A stretch of 64,000 nucleotides of DNA, taken from assembly GCF_000347635.1 (NCBI RefSeq), contig NC_020514.1, positions 4,526,001-4,590,000 of the forward strand. The letters run 5' to 3'. The DNA comes from Paraglaciecola psychrophila 170 (GTDB lineage: Bacteria; Pseudomonadota; Gammaproteobacteria; Enterobacterales; Alteromonadaceae). Position numbers and translations under genes: made by a program. Below are positions 26,140 through 35,600 of this stretch, piece by piece. The notes under the pieces were generated by a model, which ran no database searches, was not told the origin of the DNA, and worked only from the letters and a program-made list of their open reading frames with translations. Within the stretch, counting starts at the first letter, position 1. Each line of letters begins with the position of its first letter.

Positions 26140-26468
26140 CTATCGGGGTCAGAACAACGTTTAATAACGCATAGATTATACTTGTTGATTACTTAACTCA
26201 AAGATAAGGACATCCTATTAATCGTTTGCCTCGCATCTGCCCGATTGGTATTGCACAGCATGTTATTTAACGGAGTAATAACCGTCAAACTTGTTTTGGT
26301 AGTGAACAAGATTTTTTTGCTTATGTGGGTTGGTTAAAAGAGTTTTCTGTTAAGTGCAAAGTTGATATTCACGCTTGGGTATTGATGACTAATCACGTCC
26401 ATTTATTGTGTACGCCGCACGAAGCAGGTGGCGTAAGAGTTAATTTAACTTTGTTCTGACCCCGATAG
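26140..26468 (+). mobile_element. RAYT-derived non-autonomous element with perfect inverted ends
   Basis: The ends CTATCGGGGTCAGAACAA (26140-26157) and its exact inverse (26451-26468) enclose the first 75 codons of a RAYT gene (NRLPRICPIGIAQHVI, an in-frame stop, then NNRQTCFGSEQDF and WVLMTNHVHLLCTP). The rest of the gene is deleted. The unit resembles a MITE derived from the parent element. Hairpin F follows 9 bp later. Confidence 0.75.
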
Positions 26469-26477
26469 TTGTTTCCA

Positions 26478-26555
26478 AATTAACAAGACACCCATCGTAA
26501 TAAACCCTAAAACTATCTTTTGGGGTTGCTCACTATTATGGGTGTCTTGTTAATT
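26478..26555. repeat. Hairpin element, copy F
   Basis: Conserved ends, with the centre AACCCTAAAACTATCTTTTG then GGGTT, where base changes on one side are largely matched on the other. Confidence 0.9.
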
Positions 26556-26621
26556 TAGTAATTTAAAGAATTAGCTAAAAATTCTAAGCGTTATTAATCG
26601 GCAGTGTTAAACTGTTTATCA

Positions 26622-27887
26622 ATGAAATCTGCCGGTTCTAGCATGTCATCCAATCGTCACTCCGCTCCCAGCGAGACAAATAGCAAAGCAAATAGTAAAA
26701 AAAAGGTCGATATTAGTTTATTCGAGTTTGTGGCACTTATGGCAACAATGACGTCGTTGGTCGCTTTAAGTATAGATTCAGTTTTACCTGCACTATCTCA
26801 AATTGGTGCTTACCTAAAAGTGACAGACCCTAGTCAAACCCATCTAATTGTTTCATTATTCTTTGTTGGTATGGCTTTTGGTCAACTTTATTATGGGCCT
26901 TTATCTGACGACAGAGGCAGGCGTTATGTGATCATTTCTGGTTTGATCGTATTTGCTATCGGGTCACTAATTTGCATCAATGCTGAGTCGTTAGAAGTGA
27001 TGCTAATTGGTCGCGTTATTCAAGCCTTCGGTGTCTCAGGGCCCAGGATTGCAACACTGGCAGTGATCCGTGATAAGTACGAAGGTGAAGCTATGGCCAG
27101 AGTCATGTCTTTCATTATGATGGTGTTCATATTAGTGCCGATGCTGGCACCTATTCTTGGGCAAACTATTTTATTTTGGTTTTCATGGCAGCATATTTTT
27201 TTATCATTTTTGGTTTATGGGACATTGATTGGCTTATGGTTTTTTGCTCGTCAACCAGAAACTCTAGCCAAAGAGAAGCGCTTACCTTTTAGTTGGTCGC
27301 AATTGTGGATTTCAAGTAAGTTCATTCTTTCCCATAAGCTCGTAATGTTTTATACCCTTTCTTCTGGCACCATTTTTGGTGCATTTCTGGCTTATATCAG
27401 TTCTTCTCAAACCCTGTTTCAGGATATCTATAATACGGGTGAGCTGTTTCCTATGTACTTTGCTATGTTGGCATTATCTATCGGCCTAGCATCTTTTATT
27501 AATGGCAACTTAGTCATGCGTTTGGGTATGCGCAAGTTATGCAATTGGGCGATGCTGGGGTGGCTGATATTTTCTAGCGTACTAACGGCCTTATGTTTTG
27601 CTTATGATGGGGTTCCGCCTTTTTGGCAATTTGTTGCTGTATTATTTTGTGCGTTCTTTTGTATCGGTATTTTGTTTGGCAATGTAAAGGCTATGGCTAT
27701 GCAGCCTTTAGGTGATATGGCAGGTCTAGGTGCCGCTATTATTGGGTCTTTGAGTAGTATCATTTCCGTACCTGCAGCTATTTTTGTAAGTAGTTTTATT
27801 GACGCTTCTATCACACCCGTGGCGCTAGGATTTTTGGGATTTGGTAGCGTGTCGTTTGTGTTCTATTGGAACGCGAATAAGCCTTAG
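26622..27887 (+). CDS. Bcr/CflA-type MFS drug exporter
   Basis: About 421 residues from the ATG at 26622; a later ATG at 26643 is also possible. After a polar N-terminus come about twelve membrane helices. Family marks include GQLYYGPLSDDRGRRYVII (the loop 2-3 motif A) and IQAFGVSGPRIATLAVIRD (the motif C region of drug:H+ antiporters). It would pump small toxic compounds out across the inner membrane. It stands alone between hairpin F and RAYT/nei debris. Confidence 0.85.
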   Translation: MKSAGSSMSSNRHSAPSETNSKANSKKKVDISLFEFVALMATMTSLVALSIDSVLPALSQIGAYLKVTDPSQTHLIVSLFFVGMAFGQLYYGPLSDDRGRRYVIISGLIVFAIGSLICINAESLEVMLIGRVIQAFGVSGPRIATLAVIRDKYEGEAMARVMSFIMMVFILVPMLAPILGQTILFWFSWQHIFLSFLVYGTLIGLWFFARQPETLAKEKRLPFSWSQLWISSKFILSHKLVMFYTLSSGTIFGAFLAYISSSQTLFQDIYNTGELFPMYFAMLALSIGLASFINGNLVMRLGMRKLCNWAMLGWLIFSSVLTALCFAYDGVPPFWQFVAVLFCAFFCIGILFGNVKAMAMQPLGDMAGLGAAIIGSLSSIISVPAAIFVSSFIDASITPVALGFLGFGSVSFVFYWNANKP

Positions 27888-28147
27888 TGTTACTTGTGCG
27901 TGTCTAAATTTATAATCTAATACCTTAACTAGACACCCATTGCAATAAAGTACCCAATCGAGGCCTAATCAACACGCATACAGTGATGGGGCGGTTCTGA
28001 TCCCTTGGTTTAAAATTTCGAAATCTGAGCTTTTCGGGGGATGTGACTTGTGAAAGCAGCTAAATAATTCCTCCCGCTCAAATTTCAGGCAACGCCATTG
28101 AGTACAGGTTGTGAAACTAGCTTTGAATGTGTGTAAGGCTGCACTGT
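27888..28147. other. Short gap with decayed repeat pieces
   Basis: AACTAGACACCCATTGCAAT (about 27925) resembles one arm of the hairpin family, and GGTTCTGATCCC (about 27994) resembles the border motif. No gene is seen. Confidence 0.35.
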
Positions 28148-28402
28148 TCAGGCGCGTTGAAGTAAGTCTCTGGCCTTTGCCATTCCTCGTATACGTTGGT
28201 GGTGTGTGTGATGTTTGAATTGTTGTAACATATGCTCACTGTCTACGACGGTGCTGAAGTGTCGTTCGACTTCTGTGGTTAAGGTCAACCATTGCTCAGT
28301 ATCTAGGCCAAGGCGCTCTAGTATAGGGCTTTGGTGATGCTCTATGTAACCCGCTTTATCCTCTCTAATACAGCGGCCTGCGCAATCCACTAATTCACGG
28401 TC
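28148..28402 (-). pseudogene. C-terminal scrap of a large-type RAYT
   Basis: Encodes ELVDCAGRCIREDKAGYIEHH, then ILERLGLDTEQWLTLTTEVE and a His/Arg tail (HHTHHQRIRGMAKARDLL). It is clearly homologous to the C-terminus of the pseudogene at 23311 but more divergent, so it comes from a different copy. The catalytic region is absent. Confidence 0.75.
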
Positions 28403-28429
28403 TTACAATGGCTGTCCTTGTAACTTTCG

Positions 28430-28747
28430 TTAAACCCAAACAACTTGACTCAAAAAAAAATTGAAAGCCTTGCTAGGTAAACGTTAATTATTGGTAAGCG
28501 TGCCTACGATACAAAAGGGCACACCTTACTACCAACTTTGAGCGACAAACTGGCTAAAACAAAAGGCAGCTATGAAAGCGTCCGTTTTATGGCTTTTAAC
28601 CGCGAAGGTTTGCCCTGTCGTCATTGCGTGCAGCCTATTGTAAAAGCGAAGCGCAATGGTAGACGAATATATTGGTGTGAGAGTTGTCAGCCCACAGTGA
28701 CACTTGGTATTAAAGTTTGAACCTGTATTCCACCCCAAGAGCGTGGA
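28430..28747 (+). pseudogene. Duplicated 3' end of nei
   Basis: Nearly identical to 4107-4423, including the zinc finger CRHC...CESC and 25 bp beyond the stop. It has one extra A in the A-run, a few substitutions and a TAA at 28478. It ends in GAGCGTGGA, and hairpin G begins right after. Confidence 0.9.
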
Positions 28748-28748
28748 T

Positions 28749-28825
28749 AATTAACAAGACACCCATCGTAATAAATCGCAAAACTATTTTTTTGGCTGCT
28801 CGTTATCATGGGCGTCTTGTTAATT
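28749..28825. repeat. Hairpin element, copy G
   Basis: Full element with one transition in the right arm (ATGGGCGTCTTG). It is the last copy before the defence island. Confidence 0.9.
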
Positions 28826-29112
28826 TTCTCTCTGGTGCAGATATACCTTTACCTAGCTAGGGAACACCAATATTACTTGGAGTTTCACCGTGAGGTTATA
28901 TTTAATAGATCACACAAATAAGACGCTAAAAATTGTTGTCTCATCTATTAGATTGAGTATTGATATAGTCGAGGTTTGAATTAACGAGGCTTCCATAATA
29001 AAAATAAATCCAATATATTAAGGGGCTGCTTTTATGGATCTGCCTATCTGAAGATTCTATGTTATTTTTTGAATACACTGCTAATGGAACAGTTATAAGG
29101 ATGTAAATTGGT
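28826..29112. other. Left junction of the defence island
   Basis: AT-rich, without a gene. It presumably holds the promoter of the helicase/sacsin operon. No tRNA or attachment repeat is recognisable. Confidence 0.4.
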
Positions 29113-32100
29113 ATGTATGAGTTAATTAAGTTGGGAACAAAAGAACTACAAAACTTCTTAGGTGAAGAGTTACCCAAAATATCTGATAGTTGGTGGATTG
29201 ACCATGTTGTCAATAGGCTTTCCTTTCAACAGCAGAAACTTGCAATTGAAAGAAAAGTAGATAGCTTGGATAAGTTAGATTTTGCCGCACTTATTAGGTT
29301 GTTGGACCAAAATTGGTATGAATTGTCACAACAGCTGGCATTATCGAGAGAAGCAAGAAGCTGGATTAAAGAGTTGCAAAGCGTTCGAAATAAATGGGCA
29401 CATTTATCAAGAGACCTACCTAATGATGAAATATATAGAGATGTCGACACGCTAGGACGAGTGTTAGAAGTTATTGGCGCTTCTCAAGATACTCTGGATA
29501 TTCTGAGGTCACGAGCAAGTGAACTTCTTAGTAAAATGTCTTCCAATGATATTACTTCCCCCACAGTAGAGCTTGAAGAAGAAATAAAACCTAATTTGTT
29601 CTCAAGTGGTGAAGTAGTGTGTTTACGATCAGACAACAGTGTTTTGCTACCTATTATTGAAGTTGTTTTTAATGCTACTGGCATTCTGTACAAAGTATTT
29701 CAAGACAATAAATTAGCAACATATTATGAAAGTCAGCTCTTGGCTTTGTCCAATGAAACAGCCGAAGATAAAAAACAAATAACCATTAACGAGCTTCATG
29801 CTTACTTAACATCACTGCAACTTGAATTTCCATCTTCAAATAACATACATTCTCTTCGTACTGGTAGAGTCAAATTTGTACCTTATCAATATCGTCCTGT
29901 ATTGAAGTTAATTCGAGCTGATCAGCCAAGATTGTTGATTGCGGATGAAGTGGGGGTTGGTAAGACGATAGAAGCAGGGTTAATCATCCAAGAGCTTCGT
30001 TCAAGAACTGAATTGAATTCCATCTTAATTATATGCCCAAAAGCGTTAGTAGCTGAACGCAAATGGGAAATGGAAATGAAACGATTCGATGAAAAGTTCA
30101 CCCATTTAGATGGGAAACTTTTGAGACATTGCTTGAAGGAAACATATTTAGAAGGTGATTGGCCGGAGCAATATTCAAAAGCAATTGTCCCTTTTTCCTT
30201 GTTTGATTCTGATCTTATTTACGGGCCAACAGGCAAGAAAAGAAAAGCTGATAAAGGGTTGGTTTCACTTGACCCTCCACCCAAATTTGATTTGGTAATT
30301 GTTGACGAAGCCCACCATATTCGAAACTCAGACACATACCTTCATCAGGGAGTTAAATATTTTTGTGATAACGCACAAGCCGTAATATTTCTAAGTGCAA
30401 CACCAGTTCAATTAGGAAGCGAAGATTTATTTACACTATTAAATGTCATTAGACCTGATCTAATCATCGATCGGAGTAGTTTTGAAATGATGGCGGCACC
30501 CAATCAATATATACATTCGGCTGTAAACGCATGCAGAAGGGCTTCTACAAATTGGCAAAGCGAAGTGAAGGAAGGGTTATCTAATGCCATTGATACAGAA
30601 TGGGGTCGACTCTTCTTTCGAGAGACTCCAAAATTTCAGGAAATCTGGGATGTTATTGATGGTTCAGATGATGTTCAACGCATCAAACTTATTAAACAAA
30701 TTGAAGAACTCAACACTTTCAGTGGGCTGATAAACCGAACTAGACGTAGGGATATAGGCGATTTCACAATCAGAAAGCCTGAGACTATTTCAATTGAATT
30801 TACTGCTTCACAACAAGCGTTACACGATAGTTTATTAGAGATTGTCGCCAAAATATTATCGTATAGTCATGGTAGTCGAAACGTTAAATTTATGATGACG
30901 ACTATTAGACGACAAGCCGCAAGTTGCTTGTACGGTCTAGCACCATTATTAAAAAACATACTTGAGAGAAAAATAGATTCAATTGAATTATTTGAGTGCA
31001 GCGATAATGAAGACTCACTTGAAGTGGATAATGAGTTTATTGATTCAATTCAAGATGACATTTCAGGCTTATTAGAATTATCAGACCAACTTGATGTGAC
31101 AGATCCGAAAGCTGAAGCATTCATTAATGCAATATCTTCAAAGACAAAGCTTGAAAATAATAAGGTTCTAATATTTACAACATTTAGACATACATTAGAT
31201 TATCTCTCAGAAAAATTAAACTCAGCTGGTTTTAGGTTTGGTTTAATTCACGGTTCGATACCTGATGATATTCGGTCAGATCTTAGGAAAAGGTTTTCTC
31301 TACCAAAATCCAATGACCAAGCGATAGATATTTTATTATCCTCAGAAGTTGGATGTGAAGGGTTAGATTTTCAATTCTGTGATTGTTTAATCAACTATGA
31401 CCTGCCTTGGAACCCTATGAAAATTGAGCAGAGGATTGGACGAATTGATCGATATGGGCAAGAAAGTGAAACGGTTGCCATTGTTAACTTGATAACTCCA
31501 GGAACGGTTGATGCTGACATTCATGATAGGTGTTTATCACGAATAGGTGTTTTTAAAAGGTCAATCGGTGGCAGTGAGGAGATACTTGGAGAAATAACCA
31601 AAGAAATTCATGATATTGCCGAGAGTTTTACTTTATCTGAAGAAGATAAGTTTAAGCAGTTAGCGCAGTTATCAGATAATAAAATTAGAAAGATTGCTGA
31701 AGAAGAAGATCTTGAAAACCGCCAAGCTGAATTATTCGGTTTGCACGTTCCGACACAATCTTGGCAAGAGGAAATTGAACTAGCCAGCAGTTTTTGGTTG
31801 TCACCTTCAGCGTTAAAAAGTTGTATAGAGGTCTACCTGAATGTTTGTATGGATACTGAAAAAACATATATCAGTGGTGATAAAGAAATAAACTCACTTC
31901 GTCTTAGCCGCGATGCAAGAACAACTTTGCTAGAAGACTACAGAAAACTCCCTCGCTCTAAAGATCCAATTTTTAGAAATTGGGAAAAGTGGTTGAAGGG
32001 CAGTGAATCCTCGCTTAGCTTAACTTTCAATCAAGAAATAGCTGTTGAAAATAGTGAACTGCTATTAATAACGCCAGTTCACCCTTTAGTTAAGCAGGCG

Positions 32101-32652
32101 GCAACGTCCTTAAAAGTTAGTAGTACAGCTAATTGCTCATTAGCAGTCACCACAAACGACTTCTTAGAAGGAGAGTATACTTTTGCCCTCTACCATTGGG
32201 GGAAGAAAGGGGTTAAAAGGGATGATCTAATTGTCCCAGTTTGCGCGTGCGCAGAGCTTGAGGAATCACTGTTAGTTTTATTATCTCAATCCATCGATTC
32301 TAAAAGCTCTAAAGTGTTTGATGATGAAATGATGAGCGCTTTGGAAGTAGAACATCATCATAGATGGAGTAAGTCTCAGGCTGACCATCTAGAAGCGAAC
32401 AATCAATTAGTCAGCTATAGAATTCAAAGTTTAAATACTAGCCATAAAGCGAGATGTAAGACCATTGAAGACCAACTGTCTAATGCTAGTAATGACAAGA
32501 TAAAATTAATGAAAACTAGCGAGTTAGCAAGGGCAAATACTGATTTCGAGATGCGAATGATTGACTTAGATAAAGCTGCAAAAAGCGGAGATGTTCATAG
32601 TTCATTTATTTGTTATGGAATCTTAGCAATTTTAAAGGATGATATAAATTGA
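29113..32652 (+). CDS. SNF2-type helicase with N-terminal HEPN/Swt1-like domain
   Basis: 1179 residues. Residues 1-120 resemble the HEPN_Swt1 domain (SWWIDHVVNRLSFQQQ, LDFAALIRLLDQNWYELS, VRNKWAHLS). The helicase core has ADEVGVGKTIEAG at about 277 (motif I), VDEAHHIRNS at about 396 (II), LSATPVQ at about 429 (III) and QRIGRIDRYGQ at about 772 (VI). This is the SNF2/RapA-like order, as in DISARM DrmD, although no other DISARM gene is present. The last 300 residues are unassigned. Its stop overlaps the TTG start of the sacsin-like gene, so they act as a pair. A defence role is inferred from domain types and from the adjacent Dnd locus. Confidence 0.85.
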   Translation: MYELIKLGTKELQNFLGEELPKISDSWWIDHVVNRLSFQQQKLAIERKVDSLDKLDFAALIRLLDQNWYELSQQLALSREARSWIKELQSVRNKWAHLSRDLPNDEIYRDVDTLGRVLEVIGASQDTLDILRSRASELLSKMSSNDITSPTVELEEEIKPNLFSSGEVVCLRSDNSVLLPIIEVVFNATGILYKVFQDNKLATYYESQLLALSNETAEDKKQITINELHAYLTSLQLEFPSSNNIHSLRTGRVKFVPYQYRPVLKLIRADQPRLLIADEVGVGKTIEAGLIIQELRSRTELNSILIICPKALVAERKWEMEMKRFDEKFTHLDGKLLRHCLKETYLEGDWPEQYSKAIVPFSLFDSDLIYGPTGKKRKADKGLVSLDPPPKFDLVIVDEAHHIRNSDTYLHQGVKYFCDNAQAVIFLSATPVQLGSEDLFTLLNVIRPDLIIDRSSFEMMAAPNQYIHSAVNACRRASTNWQSEVKEGLSNAIDTEWGRLFFRETPKFQEIWDVIDGSDDVQRIKLIKQIEELNTFSGLINRTRRRDIGDFTIRKPETISIEFTASQQALHDSLLEIVAKILSYSHGSRNVKFMMTTIRRQAASCLYGLAPLLKNILERKIDSIELFECSDNEDSLEVDNEFIDSIQDDISGLLELSDQLDVTDPKAEAFINAISSKTKLENNKVLIFTTFRHTLDYLSEKLNSAGFRFGLIHGSIPDDIRSDLRKRFSLPKSNDQAIDILLSSEVGCEGLDFQFCDCLINYDLPWNPMKIEQRIGRIDRYGQESETVAIVNLITPGTVDADIHDRCLSRIGVFKRSIGGSEEILGEITKEIHDIAESFTLSEEDKFKQLAQLSDNKIRKIAEEEDLENRQAELFGLHVPTQSWQEEIELASSFWLSPSALKSCIEVYLNVCMDTEKTYISGDKEINSLRLSRDARTTLLEDYRKLPRSKDPIFRNWEKWLKGSESSLSLTFNQEIAVENSELLLITPVHPLVKQAATSLKVSSTANCSLAVTTNDFLEGEYTFALYHWGKKGVKRDDLIVPVCACAELEESLLVLLSQSIDSKSSKVFDDEMMSALEVEHHHRWSKSQADHLEANNQLVSYRIQSLNTSHKARCKTIEDQLSNASNDKIKLMKTSELARANTDFEMRMIDLDKAAKSGDVHSSFICYGILAILKDDIN

Positions 32653-35600
32653 GTGCTAACTTTGAGTCATTTGAAGAGCTTTATAAAAAAAGAAAAGATT
32701 GGGTAGAATCAAATAGAAAAAATGATTTCGAGGATGGAATATTAAATCTTCTAACAGAGCTTTACCCTGACAATGCACATTTTATTTATGAGTTATTACA
32801 AAATGCTGAGGACGCTGAAGCTTCTGAAATACATTTTTCACTGTCGGAAAGCTGTTTAATAGTTAAGCATAATGCCAAGCGACAGTTTACTTTTGAAGAT
32901 GTAAATTCAATAACCGGCATTGGTAACACAACCAAAAAAGATGATGTTGTTCAAATAGGTAAGTTTGGAGTAGGTTTTAAAGCTGTATTCTCATATACCA
33001 CATCACCAAGAGTGTTTAGCAATCAATACAGCTTTGAGATCAGAGATTTAGTTATACCCCATAAAATAAATAACAATTACGAAGGGCACTATGAAACTAT
33101 TTTTGAGTTTCCATTTAACAGCTCTAATAAATTGCCAAAAGATGCATTTATAGAAATTAAAAAAGGACTTGATACACTATCAGTCAAAATATTACTTTTT
33201 CTCCAGAATATAAAAAAAATAACTTGGGAAATAGAATCCCATAAAACAGCAACAATTAGAAAAGTGAATGAAATTGGAGATTACATATCTATAGAAAAAA
33301 AATCTAGAGACGGACTTATTACCTTAACCCATTGGTTAAGGTTTAATCGTTGGTTACAGGGGTATATTGGTTTATGTGTTTCCATTGCTTATAAACTAGA
33401 TTATAAAACAAAAAATATTACAGAGTTCAACCCAAAAAAAGGACTTGATGAACAATTTAAAATTGTTATTGATCTTCAAAGTAATGTTTCTGTGTATTTT
33501 CCAGCCGAGAAAGAAACGTCTAACTTAAAATTTAACATCAATGCACCATTTGCATCGACTGTAGCTAGAGATAGCATACAAAATCGACCTGAAAACGAGA
33601 TTTTAATTGAAGAAATTGCAAAGTTAACAGCAGATTCTTTATCTTTAATCAAAAATCATAAGATGTTAAATGCTAGTGTTTTCGACGTATTACCGAATTC
33701 CGATGACAATATTTCTGAATTTTATTTACCTATTAGAAATAGAGTAAATAAAGCGTTCCATCTAATGGATCTTGTACCTTGTAAAAATGAAAATTACCTT
33801 TCAAGTCATAATGTATACGAATCACCTTCCAGTTTTAGAGCGTTTTTTAAGGTCAATGATTTAAAATACTTTGTTGAAAGGAAAGAAGAAAAGATTAACT
33901 GGTTAGTACCTATTCAAGGTGGAAGACAAAAACAATTTATTTCTGACTTGCGTATTCACAAATGGGGAATAGAGGAGTTATACAGTTTTCTAGATACTGT
34001 AGCGGGAGAAGGTTCTTCTGATTCTTGTGACTTTGATGAAGATAAAGTATTTAGGAAATGGCTACTTTCCAAAGAGATTAAATGGATAAAAGATTTTTAT
34101 TGTTTTCTATTAAAGGAATGTGACGCTGAAGACGACTATGGTGACCAACCTATTGATGGTGTAAGTTTATTTTCAATATTGCTAACGACGAAAAATAAAT
34201 TAGTGAGAGCAAAGGACTGTTATTTTCCTACTAAATTGGGACAAGGTGAAATTCATATTTTGAACAGTAACTTCTTTCCTAATAAAAAAGAAGATGTTGA
34301 TGAAAAAACAAACAAATTCTTTAATGCAATTGGTGTAAATACATACGGCGAGAAAGAAAAAGTAAATTCTATTTTGGAAAAACATTACCGTAAAGAAAGT
34401 ATAACTGTAACAACTGATGAACGTATTTCTCATATTAAATTGTTTATTAATTATTTTTTAAATGAAAATAATCAACACGATGTTGGCCTTTTTAAGTCAA
34501 CTCATTTTATTTATGTTGAGCGTGATGGCAAAAATTATTATGCCGATCCAGCAGTTACCTATTTACCAGAATCATATATCGAATTAAACCTATCTCTCTA
34601 CTTTAAACATCTTCCAAATAAAAATAGATTTGCTGTTAGCGATGCGTATCTGAATAGTGGGATTGAAATTGGTTCTCTTGTTAACTTTTTTAAATGGGTA
34701 GGTTGTATATCTAATATCGGGATAATCGAAACCCATACCTCGTCAAACCCCGAGGCACGTTATTTGAGAGGGTCTTGTGGAAAAAGGACATCATATGAAG
34801 TAAACAAGGATTATACGATTACTAATCTTAAGATAATGTTAAGTTCTAATTCAATAGAAGTAAGCAAGTTTCTTTTAAATTTGTTAAACAATTCATATAA
34901 CAGATACAATTATTCTAGGGCGAAATATAGACCAAATCAAAGTGAAGGGTTTAGATATGCAGAATCTTTCTTATTATTTAATCTCAAATCAACAAGTTGG
35001 ATTCCTACAAAGGATGGAAGGTTTTTATCTCCAAGGAGTATTACAAGTAAACTAATACATTCAGAGTTTTCAAATATAAAAAATAAAGAATTGTTGGAAG
35101 ATATAGAGTTGTTTTCTGAAGAGAATAAACTGATAGCTTCTTCTGATGAAAAACAACAAAAAGCGCAAGAATTAGGGTTTGAAACTTCAGAGAAATACGA
35201 AAGAGCGAAATGGTTCGCTGATCTTTCTGAAAGTGAGCAAGTTCGATTTATGGACGAAGTTGCTAATAGAAAAGAAAACGAAAATGAGCCGCCTAATTAT
35301 ACGTCGAGAAACCCTGAACACAGAGAATCTAGGATCAGAGAGGAAGTGCAAGCAGCACCACTAAAAGAAAAACAGGTTCGTGAAAGAAGTGTTGCGGTAA
35401 ATAAGAATGAAGTTATCGAACAAGCTAAAGAATACTTGGTTGCACAATATACAGACCCAGATGGAATACAAATTTGTCAGGTTTGTATTGAGGAACTTCC
35501 TTTTAGAAAGCTTAAAGATGGAGAATATTATTTCGAATCAATCGAGTTTGATAAGGAGAATAAAAAATCTATTTATCAAAATTATCTCTGTTTATGCCCA

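Noticed and set aside
3040..28825. The seven hairpins as integron attC sites flanking gene cassettes
   Set aside because: Ends are AATTAAC/GTTAATT, not RYYYAAC/GTTRRRY. The arms pair without the extrahelical bases typical of attC, copies lie in both gene contexts and inside a RAYT gene, and no integrase is visible.
3040..28825. CRISPR array
   Set aside because: Repeats are dispersed kilobases apart with long imperfect palindromes; there are no regularly spaced short repeats and no cas genes.
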